A program made the translations under genes and the position numbers. A stretch of 64,000 nucleotides of DNA from an uncultured Caproiciproducens sp. (GTDB lineage Bacteria > Bacillota > Clostridia > Oscillospirales > Acutalibacteraceae): positions 2,680,661-2,744,660 of the forward strand of contig NZ_OY761810.1 in assembly GCF_963664915.1 (NCBI RefSeq). The letters run 5' to 3'. The notes beneath the pieces were generated by a model. That model had not been told where the DNA came from, made no database searches, and was given only the letters and a program-made list of their open reading frames with translations. This document shows positions 28,040 to 36,392 of this stretch, one piece after another (position 1 is the first letter of the stretch; every line of letters starts with the position of its first letter).

Positions 28040-30166
28040 GTGGTTACAATGAATAATAAAACAGAAAAAACAAGTTTTCCATATATAAACCGTGAATTGA
28101 GCTGGATGGACTTTAATGCCCGGGTGTTGGAAGAGGCATTTAAAAAAGAAAATCCGATTATGGAACGCATTCGCTTTCTTGCTATTTCCGCTTCCAATCT
28201 GGATGAATTTTTTATGGTCCGGGTAGCCGGCGTAAAAGAACAGGTGATTTCCGACTATCGCGTTGAAGACCCTTCCGGCTTGATGCCAAAACAGCTTTTA
28301 CCTCTTCTTTCTAAAAAGATTCATGCCTTCACAGAAAAACAGTATTCCTGCCTGCATCGCTCTATTGTGCCTGCAATGAAAAAGGCAGACATCAGTTTTA
28401 TATTTCCTGAAGAAATGAATCATGAACAAAAGCATTTCATTTCCGATTATTTCGACAAAGTGCTCTTTCCCGTACTGACACCGCTTGCGGTGGATACAAG
28501 CCGCCCTTTTCCTCTGCTTGCGAATAAAAGCCTAAACATTGCGGTCAGACTGAAGGGTGAAGAGGATTCCTACTTCGCCGTGGTACAGGTGCCGTCGATT
28601 CTTTCCCGATATCTTCAGGTGCCTTCCGATCACGGAAAGGCATATGTTCTTTTGGAGAATGTCATTATTTACAAACTTGAGGAATTGTTTGAACTGAGCG
28701 ATATAAAGTCCGCCTGTCCTTTTCGCATGACGCGCAATTCGGACCTCGACATTGATGAAGAATCAGAGGACTTATTGATAGAAATACAAAAATCCATAAA
28801 AAAGCGCAAACGCGGCAAACCTGTGCGTCTTGAGCTAATGCAAAAATGCGACTCGGAAACCAAAGAATTTCTAATTGACATGCTTGATATCAGTCTGGAT
28901 GAAATATACGAGCTGCCCGGTCCGCTTGACTTAACCTTTTTTTCTAAATTTGCTTCCATCCCCGAATATTGCAATCTGTGTTTTAAACCGATTAAACCGG
29001 TTTATCCCCCCGCTGATTTTTGGGGCTACGACGATATTTTTGAGGCCATCCGCGAGAAGGACAGGATGGTTCACCATCCCTATGAAAGCTTTGAAACCGT
29101 TGTTGACTTTGTCCGCAGGGCTGCGGTAGATAAAGATGTACTGGCTATCAAGCAAACTCTTTACCGCGTAAGCGGACATTCACCGATTATTGCGGCGCTG
29201 ATTAAGGCGGCGGAAAACGGCAAACAGGTCACCGTACTGGTTGAACTGAAAGCACGGTTCGATGAAGAAAACAATATTATTTGGGCAAAAAAGCTGGAAG
29301 AAGCGGGATGTCACGTTATTTACGGACTGGCCGGCCTGAAAACGCACTGCAAAATCTTGCTGGTGGTACGCCGTGACGAGGACGGAATCCGCCGTTACCT
29401 TCATATGGGTACGGGAAATTATAATGACTCTACGGCTAAAATTTACACCGATATCGGTATTTTTACCTGCAAAGAACCGTACGGAACCGATGCCTCTTCC
29501 CTGTTTAACGTGCTGACCGGATACTCCCGTCCGCCGGAGTATAACAGATTTGTGGTTGCGCCGCACGGCATGAGAAACTTTTTTCAGCGTATGATCGAGA
29601 AGGAAATCGCAAATTCCATTCAGGGGTTCCCTTGTGGCATTACCGTAAAAGTAAATTCCCTGGTTGATCCGGATTTCATTTCATTGCTTTATAAAGCCTC
29701 CCAATCCAATGTGCCGGTGCGCCTGTTGATTCGCGGCATCTGCTGCCTGATTCCCGGACTGCCCGAAGTCAGTGAAAATATTACTGTTTACAGCATCATA
29801 GGGCAGCTGCTGGAGCACAGCAGAATTTTTAAATTTGAAAATGCAGGGAATCCTAAAATATATATGGGGAGCGCTGATTGGATGCAGCGCAATCTTGACC
29901 GGCGTGTGGAACTCGTATTTCCCGTTGAGGACGAAGATCTGAAAAAGCGGGCATTTTCCATCTTAAACTTGATGCTGAGCGACAATATCAATGCACGGAT
30001 CATGCAGCCAGACACGGTATATATCCATATAGACAAGCGCGGAAAAGCCCCTTGCAACTGTCAGACTGAGTTTTCGCGCCTGGCACAGGAGTCGGTAAAA
30101 AAATTGATCGAACAGGACAGCAGTAAACCTTTTCGCCCAATTTACAGCTCAGAACTAATAGAATAA
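28040..30166 (+). CDS. ppk1: Polyphosphate kinase 1
   Basis: Reversibly polymerises the gamma-phosphate of ATP into polyphosphate. The 708-residue product is of standard length and has the YINRELSWMDFNARVLEEA N-terminal signature, the LDEFFMVRVAG motif, the catalytic-domain KQTLYRVSG, the probable phosphorylated His in GLKTHCKILLV and the YLHMGTGNYN motif, plus a second PLD-like HxK region near SADWMQRN. Start is GTG 28040 or ATG 28049; both lie behind AAAGG. Middle gene of the ppx-ppk-pfkA set. Confidence 0.95.
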   Translation: MVTMNNKTEKTSFPYINRELSWMDFNARVLEEAFKKENPIMERIRFLAISASNLDEFFMVRVAGVKEQVISDYRVEDPSGLMPKQLLPLLSKKIHAFTEKQYSCLHRSIVPAMKKADISFIFPEEMNHEQKHFISDYFDKVLFPVLTPLAVDTSRPFPLLANKSLNIAVRLKGEEDSYFAVVQVPSILSRYLQVPSDHGKAYVLLENVIIYKLEELFELSDIKSACPFRMTRNSDLDIDEESEDLLIEIQKSIKKRKRGKPVRLELMQKCDSETKEFLIDMLDISLDEIYELPGPLDLTFFSKFASIPEYCNLCFKPIKPVYPPADFWGYDDIFEAIREKDRMVHHPYESFETVVDFVRRAAVDKDVLAIKQTLYRVSGHSPIIAALIKAAENGKQVTVLVELKARFDEENNIIWAKKLEEAGCHVIYGLAGLKTHCKILLVVRRDEDGIRRYLHMGTGNYNDSTAKIYTDIGIFTCKEPYGTDASSLFNVLTGYSRPPEYNRFVVAPHGMRNFFQRMIEKEIANSIQGFPCGITVKVNSLVDPDFISLLYKASQSNVPVRLLIRGICCLIPGLPEVSENITVYSIIGQLLEHSRIFKFENAGNPKIYMGSADWMQRNLDRRVELVFPVEDEDLKKRAFSILNLMLSDNINARIMQPDTVYIHIDKRGKAPCNCQTEFSRLAQESVKKLIEQDSSKPFRPIYSSELIE

Positions 30167-30196
30167 GTGCAAAAGAATGACGGAAAGAGTGAAGAT

Positions 30197-31273
30197 ATGA
30201 AAAGGATCGGCATTTTAACAAGCGGCGGTGACTGTCAGGGATTGAATGCGGCTATTCGCGGCGTTGCAAAAGCGCTGTACGTTCAATTCGGAGAAAATAT
30301 TGAAATATATGGAATCAATGACGGGTATCGGGGGCTGATTGACGGCAGCTATAAACGGATGAAACCGGATAATTTCTCCGGCATTCTTACCCTTGGTGGC
30401 ACTATCCTCGGCACTTCCCGGCAGCCATTCAAACTGATGCGTGTCATAGACGAAAACAGCATCGACAAAGTCCAAAATATGAAAGACAACTACAGAAAAA
30501 TGAAGCTCGATTGTTTGGTCATTCTGGGAGGCAACGGCACACATAAAACTGCAAATTTACTGAGTGAAGAAGGCCTCGATATTGTCACGCTGCCTAAAAC
30601 AATTGACAACGATGTTTGGGGAACCGATATGACCTTCGGTTTCAGCAGCGCAATGGAAATTGCAACGAATGTACTGGACTGCATCCATACAACCGCAACT
30701 TCTCATGGAAGGGTGTTCATTGTGGAAATCATGGGCCATAAAGCGGGTTGGCTGACACTGCACGCGGGAATTTCCGGTGGTGCGGACGTCATTCTGCTGC
30801 CGGAGATTCCATACAATATTGACAGCATTGCACAAACACTCGACCAACGCAACAAGCACGGAAAGCGTTTTTCCATTTTAGCAGTGGCTGAAGGCGTAAT
30901 ATCGCAGTCGGAATCTAAAATGGGGAAAAAGGAATTTAAGACAGCCAGAGCCAATATGCTGTACCCATCTATTTCCTATCGCCTTTCACAGGAAATAAGT
31001 GAAAGAACCGGCCAGGAAATCCGTGTTACCGTCCCCGGGCATTTTCAGCGTGGAGGAAGTCCGTGCCCTTACGACAGGTTGCTCGCAACTCGGTTTGGCA
31101 CCGCAGCGGCAAAATTGATTTCCGATAAAAATTACGGAAATATGGTTGCACTTCAAAATGGCTGCATTGTTCCTGTCCCATTGAGTGAGGTTGCCGGGAA
31201 ACTGAAGGGCGTCCCAAAGGACTGCGATGTCATTCAGACTGCACGGGACATCGGAATTAGTTTTGGCGATTAA
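30197..31273 (+). CDS. pfkA: 6-phosphofructokinase (group III/mixed-substrate type)
   Basis: Phosphorylates fructose 6-phosphate in glycolysis. The 358-residue product begins MKRIGILTSGGDCQGLN, and has GGNGTHKTA, PKTIDNDVWGTD and IVEIMGHKAGWL. In this family Gly in the G-G-x-G-T position favours ATP and the Lys in P-K-T-I-D-N-D is found in group III enzymes; pyrophosphate-dependent enzymes carry Asp in place of the second Gly. Asn replaces the usual Asp in GGDGT. Donor preference (ATP or PPi) is therefore inferred as ATP. ATG at 30197 chosen; 30 bp after ppk, likely one transcript. Confidence 0.9.
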   Translation: MKRIGILTSGGDCQGLNAAIRGVAKALYVQFGENIEIYGINDGYRGLIDGSYKRMKPDNFSGILTLGGTILGTSRQPFKLMRVIDENSIDKVQNMKDNYRKMKLDCLVILGGNGTHKTANLLSEEGLDIVTLPKTIDNDVWGTDMTFGFSSAMEIATNVLDCIHTTATSHGRVFIVEIMGHKAGWLTLHAGISGGADVILLPEIPYNIDSIAQTLDQRNKHGKRFSILAVAEGVISQSESKMGKKEFKTARANMLYPSISYRLSQEISERTGQEIRVTVPGHFQRGGSPCPYDRLLATRFGTAAAKLISDKNYGNMVALQNGCIVPVPLSEVAGKLKGVPKDCDVIQTARDIGISFGD

Positions 31274-31291
31274 GAAAGAAGGTTTTATAGA

Positions 31292-31525
31292 ATGAAAAAC
31301 AGTAAATACGGAAAATCCAGATTCATGGCGGTCATGGCTGTACTCAGTATCATTTCAGCAGTAATGATGGCCGTCACGTCTGTGTTAAGCAGTTGTCTTG
31401 TTGTCAAGCTGTTCCGTTACATCCATACGGCGCAAAGGGCTCTTCCTGAAATTGAAAAGGCCGCGCGACTTTACCGAAAAAACAACACGGCAATCGCAAC
31501 GGAAACTAAAAAAGAAAATGAATAG
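31292..31525 (+). CDS. Small single-pass membrane protein of unknown function
   Basis: Not recognised. 77 residues with a basic N-terminus (KNSKYGKSR), one hydrophobic segment (about 11-36) and a charged, mostly helical tail rich in Lys/Glu. The ATG at 31292 has AAGAAGG about 9 bases upstream. It follows pfkA by 18 bp and is followed by the terminator that closes the polyphosphate operon, so it is probably its last gene. Confidence 0.55.
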   Translation: MKNSKYGKSRFMAVMAVLSIISAVMMAVTSVLSSCLVVKLFRYIHTAQRALPEIEKAARLYRKNNTAIATETKKENE

Positions 31526-31529
31526 ACCA

Positions 31530-31556
31530 ACAGCCATGAGCATAACTCATGGCTGT
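31530..31556 (+). terminator. Terminator of the ppx-ppk-pfkA operon
   Basis: ACAGCCATGAG-CATAA-CTCATGGCTGT, an 11-bp stem followed by TTCGTT. Lies between the converging small membrane ORF and comEA and may serve both strands. Confidence 0.75.
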
Positions 31557-31560
31557 TTCG

Positions 31561-32004
31561 TTATACAATTATATGATCTTTGAGATTCGCGAATGTCTTA
31601 TCGCCAATCCCGCTTACGTTTTTAATTTCTTCAATGCTTTTGAACTTTCCGTTTTTTACGCGGTAATCCACAATTCGTTTTGCCATTACATCACCGATTC
31701 CATCAAGCCCGTCACTCATTTGCTGGGCGGTAGCAGTGTTTATATTGATTTTTCCGTTCACAGCCGGTACACTGCCTGCCGTACTAACGGTTCTTTCCTG
31801 TTTGGATGAAGTATCAGATGCCGCAGCAGCGGAATCCGCCTTTGGGATATACGTTTCATCAGTCGAAGAGGAAACATCCGTCATGACGGTAATATCCGAC
31901 ATGGAAACATCCGGCACATAAAAAGCATTATATCCTATAATCAACGCAAACAGCACAGCTGCGATTACAATGAGATACCGAACATGCAGAGTTTCGTCAT
32001 CCAT
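31561..32004 (-). CDS. comEA: ComEA family helix-hairpin-helix DNA-binding protein
   Basis: Membrane-anchored DNA receptor-like protein of competence systems. The 147-residue product has an N-terminal membrane segment (about 8-28), a Ser/Thr-rich spacer, and a C-terminal pair of helix-hairpin-helix motifs starting KININTATAQQM, with GIGDVMAKRIVDYR and SGIGDKTFANL. It lacks the SLBB domain found in Bacillus ComEA, as in many short clostridial forms. No other competence genes are nearby. Confidence 0.86.
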   Translation of the reverse strand: MDDETLHVRYLIVIAAVLFALIIGYNAFYVPDVSMSDITVMTDVSSSTDETYIPKADSAAAASDTSSKQERTVSTAGSVPAVNGKININTATAQQMSDGLDGIGDVMAKRIVDYRVKNGKFKSIEEIKNVSGIGDKTFANLKDHIIV

Positions 32005-32028
32005 GTCAAAGACCCGCCTTATTCTAAG

Positions 32029-32949
32029 TTAATACTGCTTTAGCTTTTCTAAAAACTGAATAAAGTAAGCAGGAAGGTCGCTGGTTATTTCAATATAACG
32101 GCCATCCCGCGGATGAAGAAATCCAATTATTCTTGCATGAAGGCACTGGCCATTTAAATTCGGAACAGCCTTTTTAGGTCCGTAGACCGTATCCCCCGCA
32201 ATCGGATGCCCGATGTATGCCATATGCACCCGAATCTGATGCGTGCGACCTGTTTCCAGCTTGCACTGTACATGGGTAAAGCCATCGTACCGTGCAAGTA
32301 CATGATAATGCGTAATGGCGCTGCGCGCGTTCTTTTCGGTTACAGCCATCATTTTCCGTTGAACCGGATGTCGCCCGATTGGTGCGTCGATTGTTCCGTC
32401 ATCCTCTTTCAAATTGCCATGAACAACGGCTTCATACAGACGTGTAAAGCTATGCGCTTTTATCTGCGCGGCTAACTTTTGATGAGCAAAATCATTTTTG
32501 GCTACAATTAACAAGCCGCTTGTGTCCTTATCGATGCGGTGCACAATTCCGGGCCGGATGACTCCGTTAATCCCGGAAAGCGAATCACCGCAATGCGCCA
32601 AAAGCGCATTGACAAGCGTGCCGGTGTAATTTCCGACGGCGGGGTGAACCACCATGCCCTTAGGCTTGTTGACAACAAGCAAATCCGAATCTTCATACAT
32701 GATTTCAAGAGGAATATCCTCTGAGAGAACGTCCAGTTTTTCCGGTTCCGGAACCAAAAGGTCGATGCAGTCGCCAACCGCTCCCCGATAACTTTTCGTA
32801 AGACAGTTGCCGTTCAGGGTCGCATTGCCCTCGGCTATCAGTTTTTCGGCTGCGGAACGCGTCATATTTTCAGTTTTCACGCTGATTAGCTTGTCCAGTC
32901 TCACACCGGAGTCTCCCTGCTGTATGATAATTTTCAAAATATTCTGCAT
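32029..32949 (-). CDS. rluD: RluA/RluD-family 23S rRNA pseudouridine synthase
   Basis: Converts uridine to pseudouridine in 23S rRNA. The 306-residue product has an N-terminal S4 domain (VRLDKLISVKTENMTRSAAEKLI) and the catalytic core with HRIDKDTSGLLIVAKN (catalytic Asp in HRIDKDTSG), the LETGRTHQIRVHMAYIGHPIAGD motif. It follows lspA with a 1-bp overlap, as lspA-ylyB in Bacillus. The exact uridines modified cannot be told here. Confidence 0.94.
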   Translation of the reverse strand: MQNILKIIIQQGDSGVRLDKLISVKTENMTRSAAEKLIAEGNATLNGNCLTKSYRGAVGDCIDLLVPEPEKLDVLSEDIPLEIMYEDSDLLVVNKPKGMVVHPAVGNYTGTLVNALLAHCGDSLSGINGVIRPGIVHRIDKDTSGLLIVAKNDFAHQKLAAQIKAHSFTRLYEAVVHGNLKEDDGTIDAPIGRHPVQRKMMAVTEKNARSAITHYHVLARYDGFTHVQCKLETGRTHQIRVHMAYIGHPIAGDTVYGPKKAVPNLNGQCLHARIIGFLHPRDGRYIEITSDLPAYFIQFLEKLKQY

Positions 32950-33428
32950 TATTTTGTACGGATGACCTTTTCTTCATTACTGTTTAAATCGGAAAAAAAC
33001 AAAATATGGATCATCAAAAATATTGTTCCGACCGTAACGCAACAATCGGCAAAATTGAAAATCGGAGGAAAAAAGCTAACAGAGATATAGTCAATTACAT
33101 AGCCATGCAGTACCCGATCAATCATATTCCCGATTCCTCCGCCGACAATCAACGCGCTGGCGGCATAGGAAAAGAAATTATGATTCTTATAGTTGAACAG
33201 GGCATAAATAATGACGATGGAAATCGTCAGGGTAACCACAACAAAAAACCATCTCTGATTTTGCAGCATTCCAAACGCCGCTCCCTTGTTTTTAAGATAA
33301 AAAAACTTTAGAAAGCCGTTGATAACTGTCACACCGGTATCCGGTTTTAAATTTGATGTAACCAGTAATTTGAGAATCTGATCGATGGCGACAGCCGCCG
33401 CCGAGATCAATAAAACAATGATTGCCAA
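32949..33428 (-). CDS. lspA: Lipoprotein signal peptidase (signal peptidase II)
   Basis: Membrane aspartyl protease that cleaves prolipoprotein signal peptides. The 159-residue product has four membrane segments, the NKGAAFGM motif, and both catalytic-Asp boxes GNMIDRVLHGYVIDY and FNFADCCVTVG. Start is TTG 33428 with AAAGGGGAAA upstream. Overlaps rluD by 1 bp. Its usual upstream neighbour ileS is only present as a fragment. Confidence 0.95.
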   Translation of the reverse strand: MAIIVLLISAAAVAIDQILKLLVTSNLKPDTGVTVINGFLKFFYLKNKGAAFGMLQNQRWFFVVVTLTISIVIIYALFNYKNHNFFSYAASALIVGGGIGNMIDRVLHGYVIDYISVSFFPPIFNFADCCVTVGTIFLMIHILFFSDLNSNEEKVIRTK

Positions 33429-33493
33429 TAGAATTTCCCCTTTTATTCAAAAATTAGAAAAGAGCGAACCAGAAAAGCCCGCCCTTCTCGCAA

Positions 33494-33604
33494 TTATTTC
33501 AAAGCCTGTGCACAGTGGCTGCAAACATCAGGGTATTGGGTATTTTCCCCAACCGTGCTGCTATAGCTCCAGCAACGGGGACATTTCACACCATCGGCTT
33601 GCGG
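33494..33604 (-). pseudogene. ileS: Remnant of ileS (C-terminal zinc finger of isoleucyl-tRNA synthetase)
   Basis: Between divIVA and lspA the minus strand encodes about 36 codons reading VPQADGVKCPRCWSYSSTVG and then TQYPDVCSHCAQALK before a stop. This matches the C-terminal four-Cys zinc finger of bacterial IleRS (C-x-R-C-W...C-x-x-C). In the standard order of Clostridia and Bacillus ileS lies exactly here, divIVA-ileS-lspA. The rest, about 900 codons, is missing: the fragment begins just after the divIVA stop codon. No ribosome site precedes it. A functional ileS must be elsewhere. Confident about the homology, less about the mechanism of loss. Confidence 0.85.
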
Positions 33605-33614
33605 TACGGTTTGA

Positions 33615-34385
33615 TTATTGATTATGATTAAAGATACCGTCCGGAGAATCCGTATCATCAGCGATATCATATTCATCACTGAATTGAATGGAACTGAAGT
33701 GCTTTGGTTTTCCCTCCACCGGTAGTATATCCTCCTCGAAGTTGGAAACTTCGGCGTTGAAAAAAGAATCCTGTTTTTCAGCGGAAACTTTTTCTTCGGG
33801 GGCCTGTTCCTCATTTTTCGGTGCAGGAACGGCAACGACTGGTTCCGTCACAAGAACATTTTCGTTTTGCAGAGGCGCCGGTTTCGGTTCCGGCTTGTGT
33901 GTCGGCAGAGCATCAATCATCGTAAGGTGCTCTTTGTAAAGGTTTAACAGTTTGGAACGGAAATCTGACACGGTTTGCTGCAGACGTTCGAGTTCTTTCC
34001 TCTGCTCAACTACGCTCTGCTTTGCGCCGGATACAATCCGCTCCGCTTTTATATTTGCATCCTTAATAATAATTTCAGCTTTGTGGCGGGACTCGCGGAT
34101 TGATGCATCGCCTAGTTTTTGAGCGCTCACAAGTGCGTTCTTGATTTCATCTTCCTCCACACGGTATTCTTCCACTTTCGCCGCTAAAATTTTAATTTTT
34201 TCAAGAAGCTGTTCATTTTCCGTCTTCAGTCTTTCATATGCCTCTTTTTGCTCGATATCTTTTTTGATAAGTACATCATAGGATTCTTTTACCTGATCGA
34301 TAAACTGGTCCACATCATCGGTACGATAACCGGAAAAACCGGATTTTCTGAAGCTGGCATTAATAATGTCGTTCATTGATAACAT
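33615..34385 (-). CDS. divIVA: DivIVA-domain cell-division/polarity protein
   Basis: Coiled-coil scaffold that recognises curved membrane at poles and septa. The 256-residue product has the membrane-binding N-terminus (MNDIINASFRKSGFSGYRTDDVDQFID), long coiled coil (about 30-150) and a Pro/Glu-rich, probably disordered C-terminal tail. ATG at 34385 follows GGAGGGCTC. Downstream of ylmH in the division cluster. The longer-than-usual tail ends only 10 bp before the ileS remnant. Confidence 0.93.
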   Translation of the reverse strand: MLSMNDIINASFRKSGFSGYRTDDVDQFIDQVKESYDVLIKKDIEQKEAYERLKTENEQLLEKIKILAAKVEEYRVEEDEIKNALVSAQKLGDASIRESRHKAEIIIKDANIKAERIVSGAKQSVVEQRKELERLQQTVSDFRSKLLNLYKEHLTMIDALPTHKPEPKPAPLQNENVLVTEPVVAVPAPKNEEQAPEEKVSAEKQDSFFNAEVSNFEEDILPVEGKPKHFSSIQFSDEYDIADDTDSPDGIFNHNQ

Positions 34386-34399
34386 TTTGGAGCCCTCCG

Positions 34400-35155
34400 T
34401 TAAATATATTTCCTGCCTGCAATACTCAGCCTGCCTTTTTTTGTCATGGGTCCAAGGCGGTCAAGAACAAAGCGGCCCTTTCCCCGAATCGATAATTTGC
34501 TGTCCTGCGTGACAATCGCCGATATCGAAGTATTCACCTCATGGTTGAGCATGACCAGACCGGCGCGAATCATCTCGGATGACTTTTCCCTGCTTGTGCC
34601 TATGGCGGCTGCAACAATACAGTCCAGCCGCGCGGAAGCGACAACCGCGGAAAAATCCTCAAAGTTTCTGCCAAGCGGCAACGGCTGCGAAGCGCCTTTG
34701 GCCAATTGGACGCCTACCCTGCCGATTTTTGTTGTCTGGGATAGAATATAGTCTGTAATCTCACTGCGGGAGAAAATCACACAGCGGCCTTCTTCCACAA
34801 GAATGTCCCCCAGCGTTTCGCGCTGAATCCCGTTTGCAAGAAGAGCGCCCAGAAAATCACGATGGCTGAGTTCGTCGCAGCTGCGATAACTTGCGGTAAC
34901 CGGGGTAATGGGAAACTTGGCGGCGTCCGGCGCAATAAAGTCCGGAAATGCGCCAAAAACTACACGCTCCGAGCCGTCATATCCGCCGCAGAGCATATAG
35001 TTTTTAAATGGAATATGATTCATTATCTTTTGTGCCGCCAGCGCCTGACGTTCGTCCAAAAAACCCACAAAGCGGGGCTGGACTCCGCTTTGTGCCAGGC
35101 GCACGGCATCGCAAAGTTTTGCTTCAAAGATTGTATCAGCCGACAGTTTGTCCAT
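34400..35155 (-). CDS. ylmH: YlmH family S4-domain RNA-binding protein
   Basis: RNA-binding protein of the division-gene cluster; Bacillus YlmH has been connected with ribosome rescue and division. The 251-residue product has an N-terminal YlmH-specific region with FVGFLDERQ and a C-terminal S4 domain (about 175-250) starting RLDCIVAAAIGTSREKS, and ends RKGRLSIAGRKYI. It overlaps sepF by 1 bp. The ylmG gene that usually separates the two is absent. Confidence 0.92.
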   Translation of the reverse strand: MDKLSADTIFEAKLCDAVRLAQSGVQPRFVGFLDERQALAAQKIMNHIPFKNYMLCGGYDGSERVVFGAFPDFIAPDAAKFPITPVTASYRSCDELSHRDFLGALLANGIQRETLGDILVEEGRCVIFSRSEITDYILSQTTKIGRVGVQLAKGASQPLPLGRNFEDFSAVVASARLDCIVAAAIGTSREKSSEMIRAGLVMLNHEVNTSISAIVTQDSKLSIRGKGRFVLDRLGPMTKKGRLSIAGRKYI

Positions 35156-35631
35156 TAAAAATAAACACCGTTGTTTTCCAATTCATCTAAAACGTCGTCG
35201 CCCGTCAGGTCAACATTATAAGGCGTTATGATAAACGTACTTGTGGCGACCCGCTTAATTTTGCCCCCGTTTGCATAGGCGACACCGCTCAGAAAATCAA
35301 TAATGCGGCGTGAAACATCCTTGTTGGTATTTTCAAGATTCAATACCACGGTATGCATTTTCAAAAGCTCATCCGCCACCGCGCAGGTTTCTTCGCCGAA
35401 GCGTTCCGGTTTAAACAATACAACCTGCAGTTGGGCGGTTGCGTGAATATTTACGACTTTATTGCTGCCGCTTTGCGTCGGCGCGCGCTTGATTGTGTCA
35501 CGCTCACGAGCTTCGGTTTCCTCATTCTGACGGGAGGTTATTTCTTCCTGCTGAACACCGTCATAATCGTAATCGTATTCATCCTCCGGTGGGTTCCACA
35601 TATCCTTAATTTTTTCAACAATCCCTGCCAT
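35155..35631 (-). CDS. sepF: Cell division protein SepF
   Basis: Membrane-associated FtsZ anchor that forms rings at the septum. The 158-residue product has an N-terminal amphipathic helix (MAGIVEKIKDMW), an acidic linker and the SepF fold (about 60-150) with VVLNLENTNKDVSRRIIDFLSGVAYANGG-type sequence. ATG at 35631 follows GGAGGGG. Operon with yggS and the HlyD-like gene upstream and ylmH/divIVA downstream. Confidence 0.95.
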   Translation of the reverse strand: MAGIVEKIKDMWNPPEDEYDYDYDGVQQEEITSRQNEETEARERDTIKRAPTQSGSNKVVNIHATAQLQVVLFKPERFGEETCAVADELLKMHTVVLNLENTNKDVSRRIIDFLSGVAYANGGKIKRVATSTFIITPYNVDLTGDDVLDELENNGVYF

Positions 35632-35654
35632 AGATAACCCCTCCTGTAATCAAT

Positions 35655-36392
35655 TTATTTATTGTATATTCTCGGGCCAAACAGTGCAGAACCAATTCTA
35701 ACCATATTGGCTCCCGACAAAATTGCCTGTGAATAATCCGATGACATGCCCATTGACAAGTAATCCATATTAACATTATCCATTTTTTTACTCTTCATGT
35801 CAATAAAATATTGAGACATCTTTGAAAAATATCCCAATGTTTCTTCAGTATCTGCGTTTGCAGGCGGAATCGCCATTAAACCGCGGATACAAAGCGACGG
35901 CAAAGTCGAAATCTGCTGTATTAATTCACTCAGATCAGACGGCAATACTCCTGATTTGTTAGGCTCGCTTCCGATATTGACCTCAATCAATATGCCGGTC
36001 ATCTGAGCGTTGGAAAGCGAAAGGCGGGAAATTTCACCCGCGAGCTTTACACTGTCCACCGATTGAATCATACCCACCTTTCCTATGATGTTTTTCACCT
36101 TATTGGTCTGCAGATGTCCGATAAACTGGAGCTCACACTGAGAAAGCACATACGCATCATATTTTTCGCAAAGCTCCTGCACCTTATTTTCTCCTATATG
36201 GTCGATTCCCAGTTCAATTCCATGGTTAATTACCTCGACCGGTACGGTTTTCGTGGCCGCAAGAAGCGTGATGTCCTGCGGTGTGCGTCCCGATTTTACG
36301 GCAGCCTCCCCTATGTTGTTCCGAATAACCTTTAAATTCTCTTCCAGATCCGTAAAACGATGTTCAAAATCATTTGACAACTTTTCCATCAT
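35655..36392 (-). CDS. yggS: YggS/PLPBP family pyridoxal-phosphate homeostasis protein
   Basis: PLP-binding protein thought to balance vitamin B6 and amino-acid pools; no enzymatic activity is established. The 245-residue product is a fold-type III TIM barrel with the PLP Lys in LLAATKTVPVE, the HIGENKVQEL loop, FIGHLQTNK and the C-terminal SMGMSSDYSQAI motif, all diagnostic. In Bacillus the orthologue is ylmE, next to sepF as here. ATG at 36392 or 36389; the start overlaps the end of the HlyD-like gene by about 20 bp. Confidence 0.93.
   Translation of the reverse strand: MMEKLSNDFEHRFTDLEENLKVIRNNIGEAAVKSGRTPQDITLLAATKTVPVEVINHGIELGIDHIGENKVQELCEKYDAYVLSQCELQFIGHLQTNKVKNIIGKVGMIQSVDSVKLAGEISRLSLSNAQMTGILIEVNIGSEPNKSGVLPSDLSELIQQISTLPSLCIRGLMAIPPANADTEETLGYFSKMSQYFIDMKSKKMDNVNMDYLSMGMSSDYSQAILSGANMVRIGSALFGPRIYNK

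Noticed and set aside
29180-29566. 128-codon minus-strand ORF opposite ppk1
   Set aside because: Antisense shadow of a conserved catalytic region.
33494-33835. Complete 113-codon ORF over the ileS remnant
   Set aside because: Its first two thirds are an out-of-frame shadow of the divIVA tail; only the last 36 codons are homologous to IleRS.
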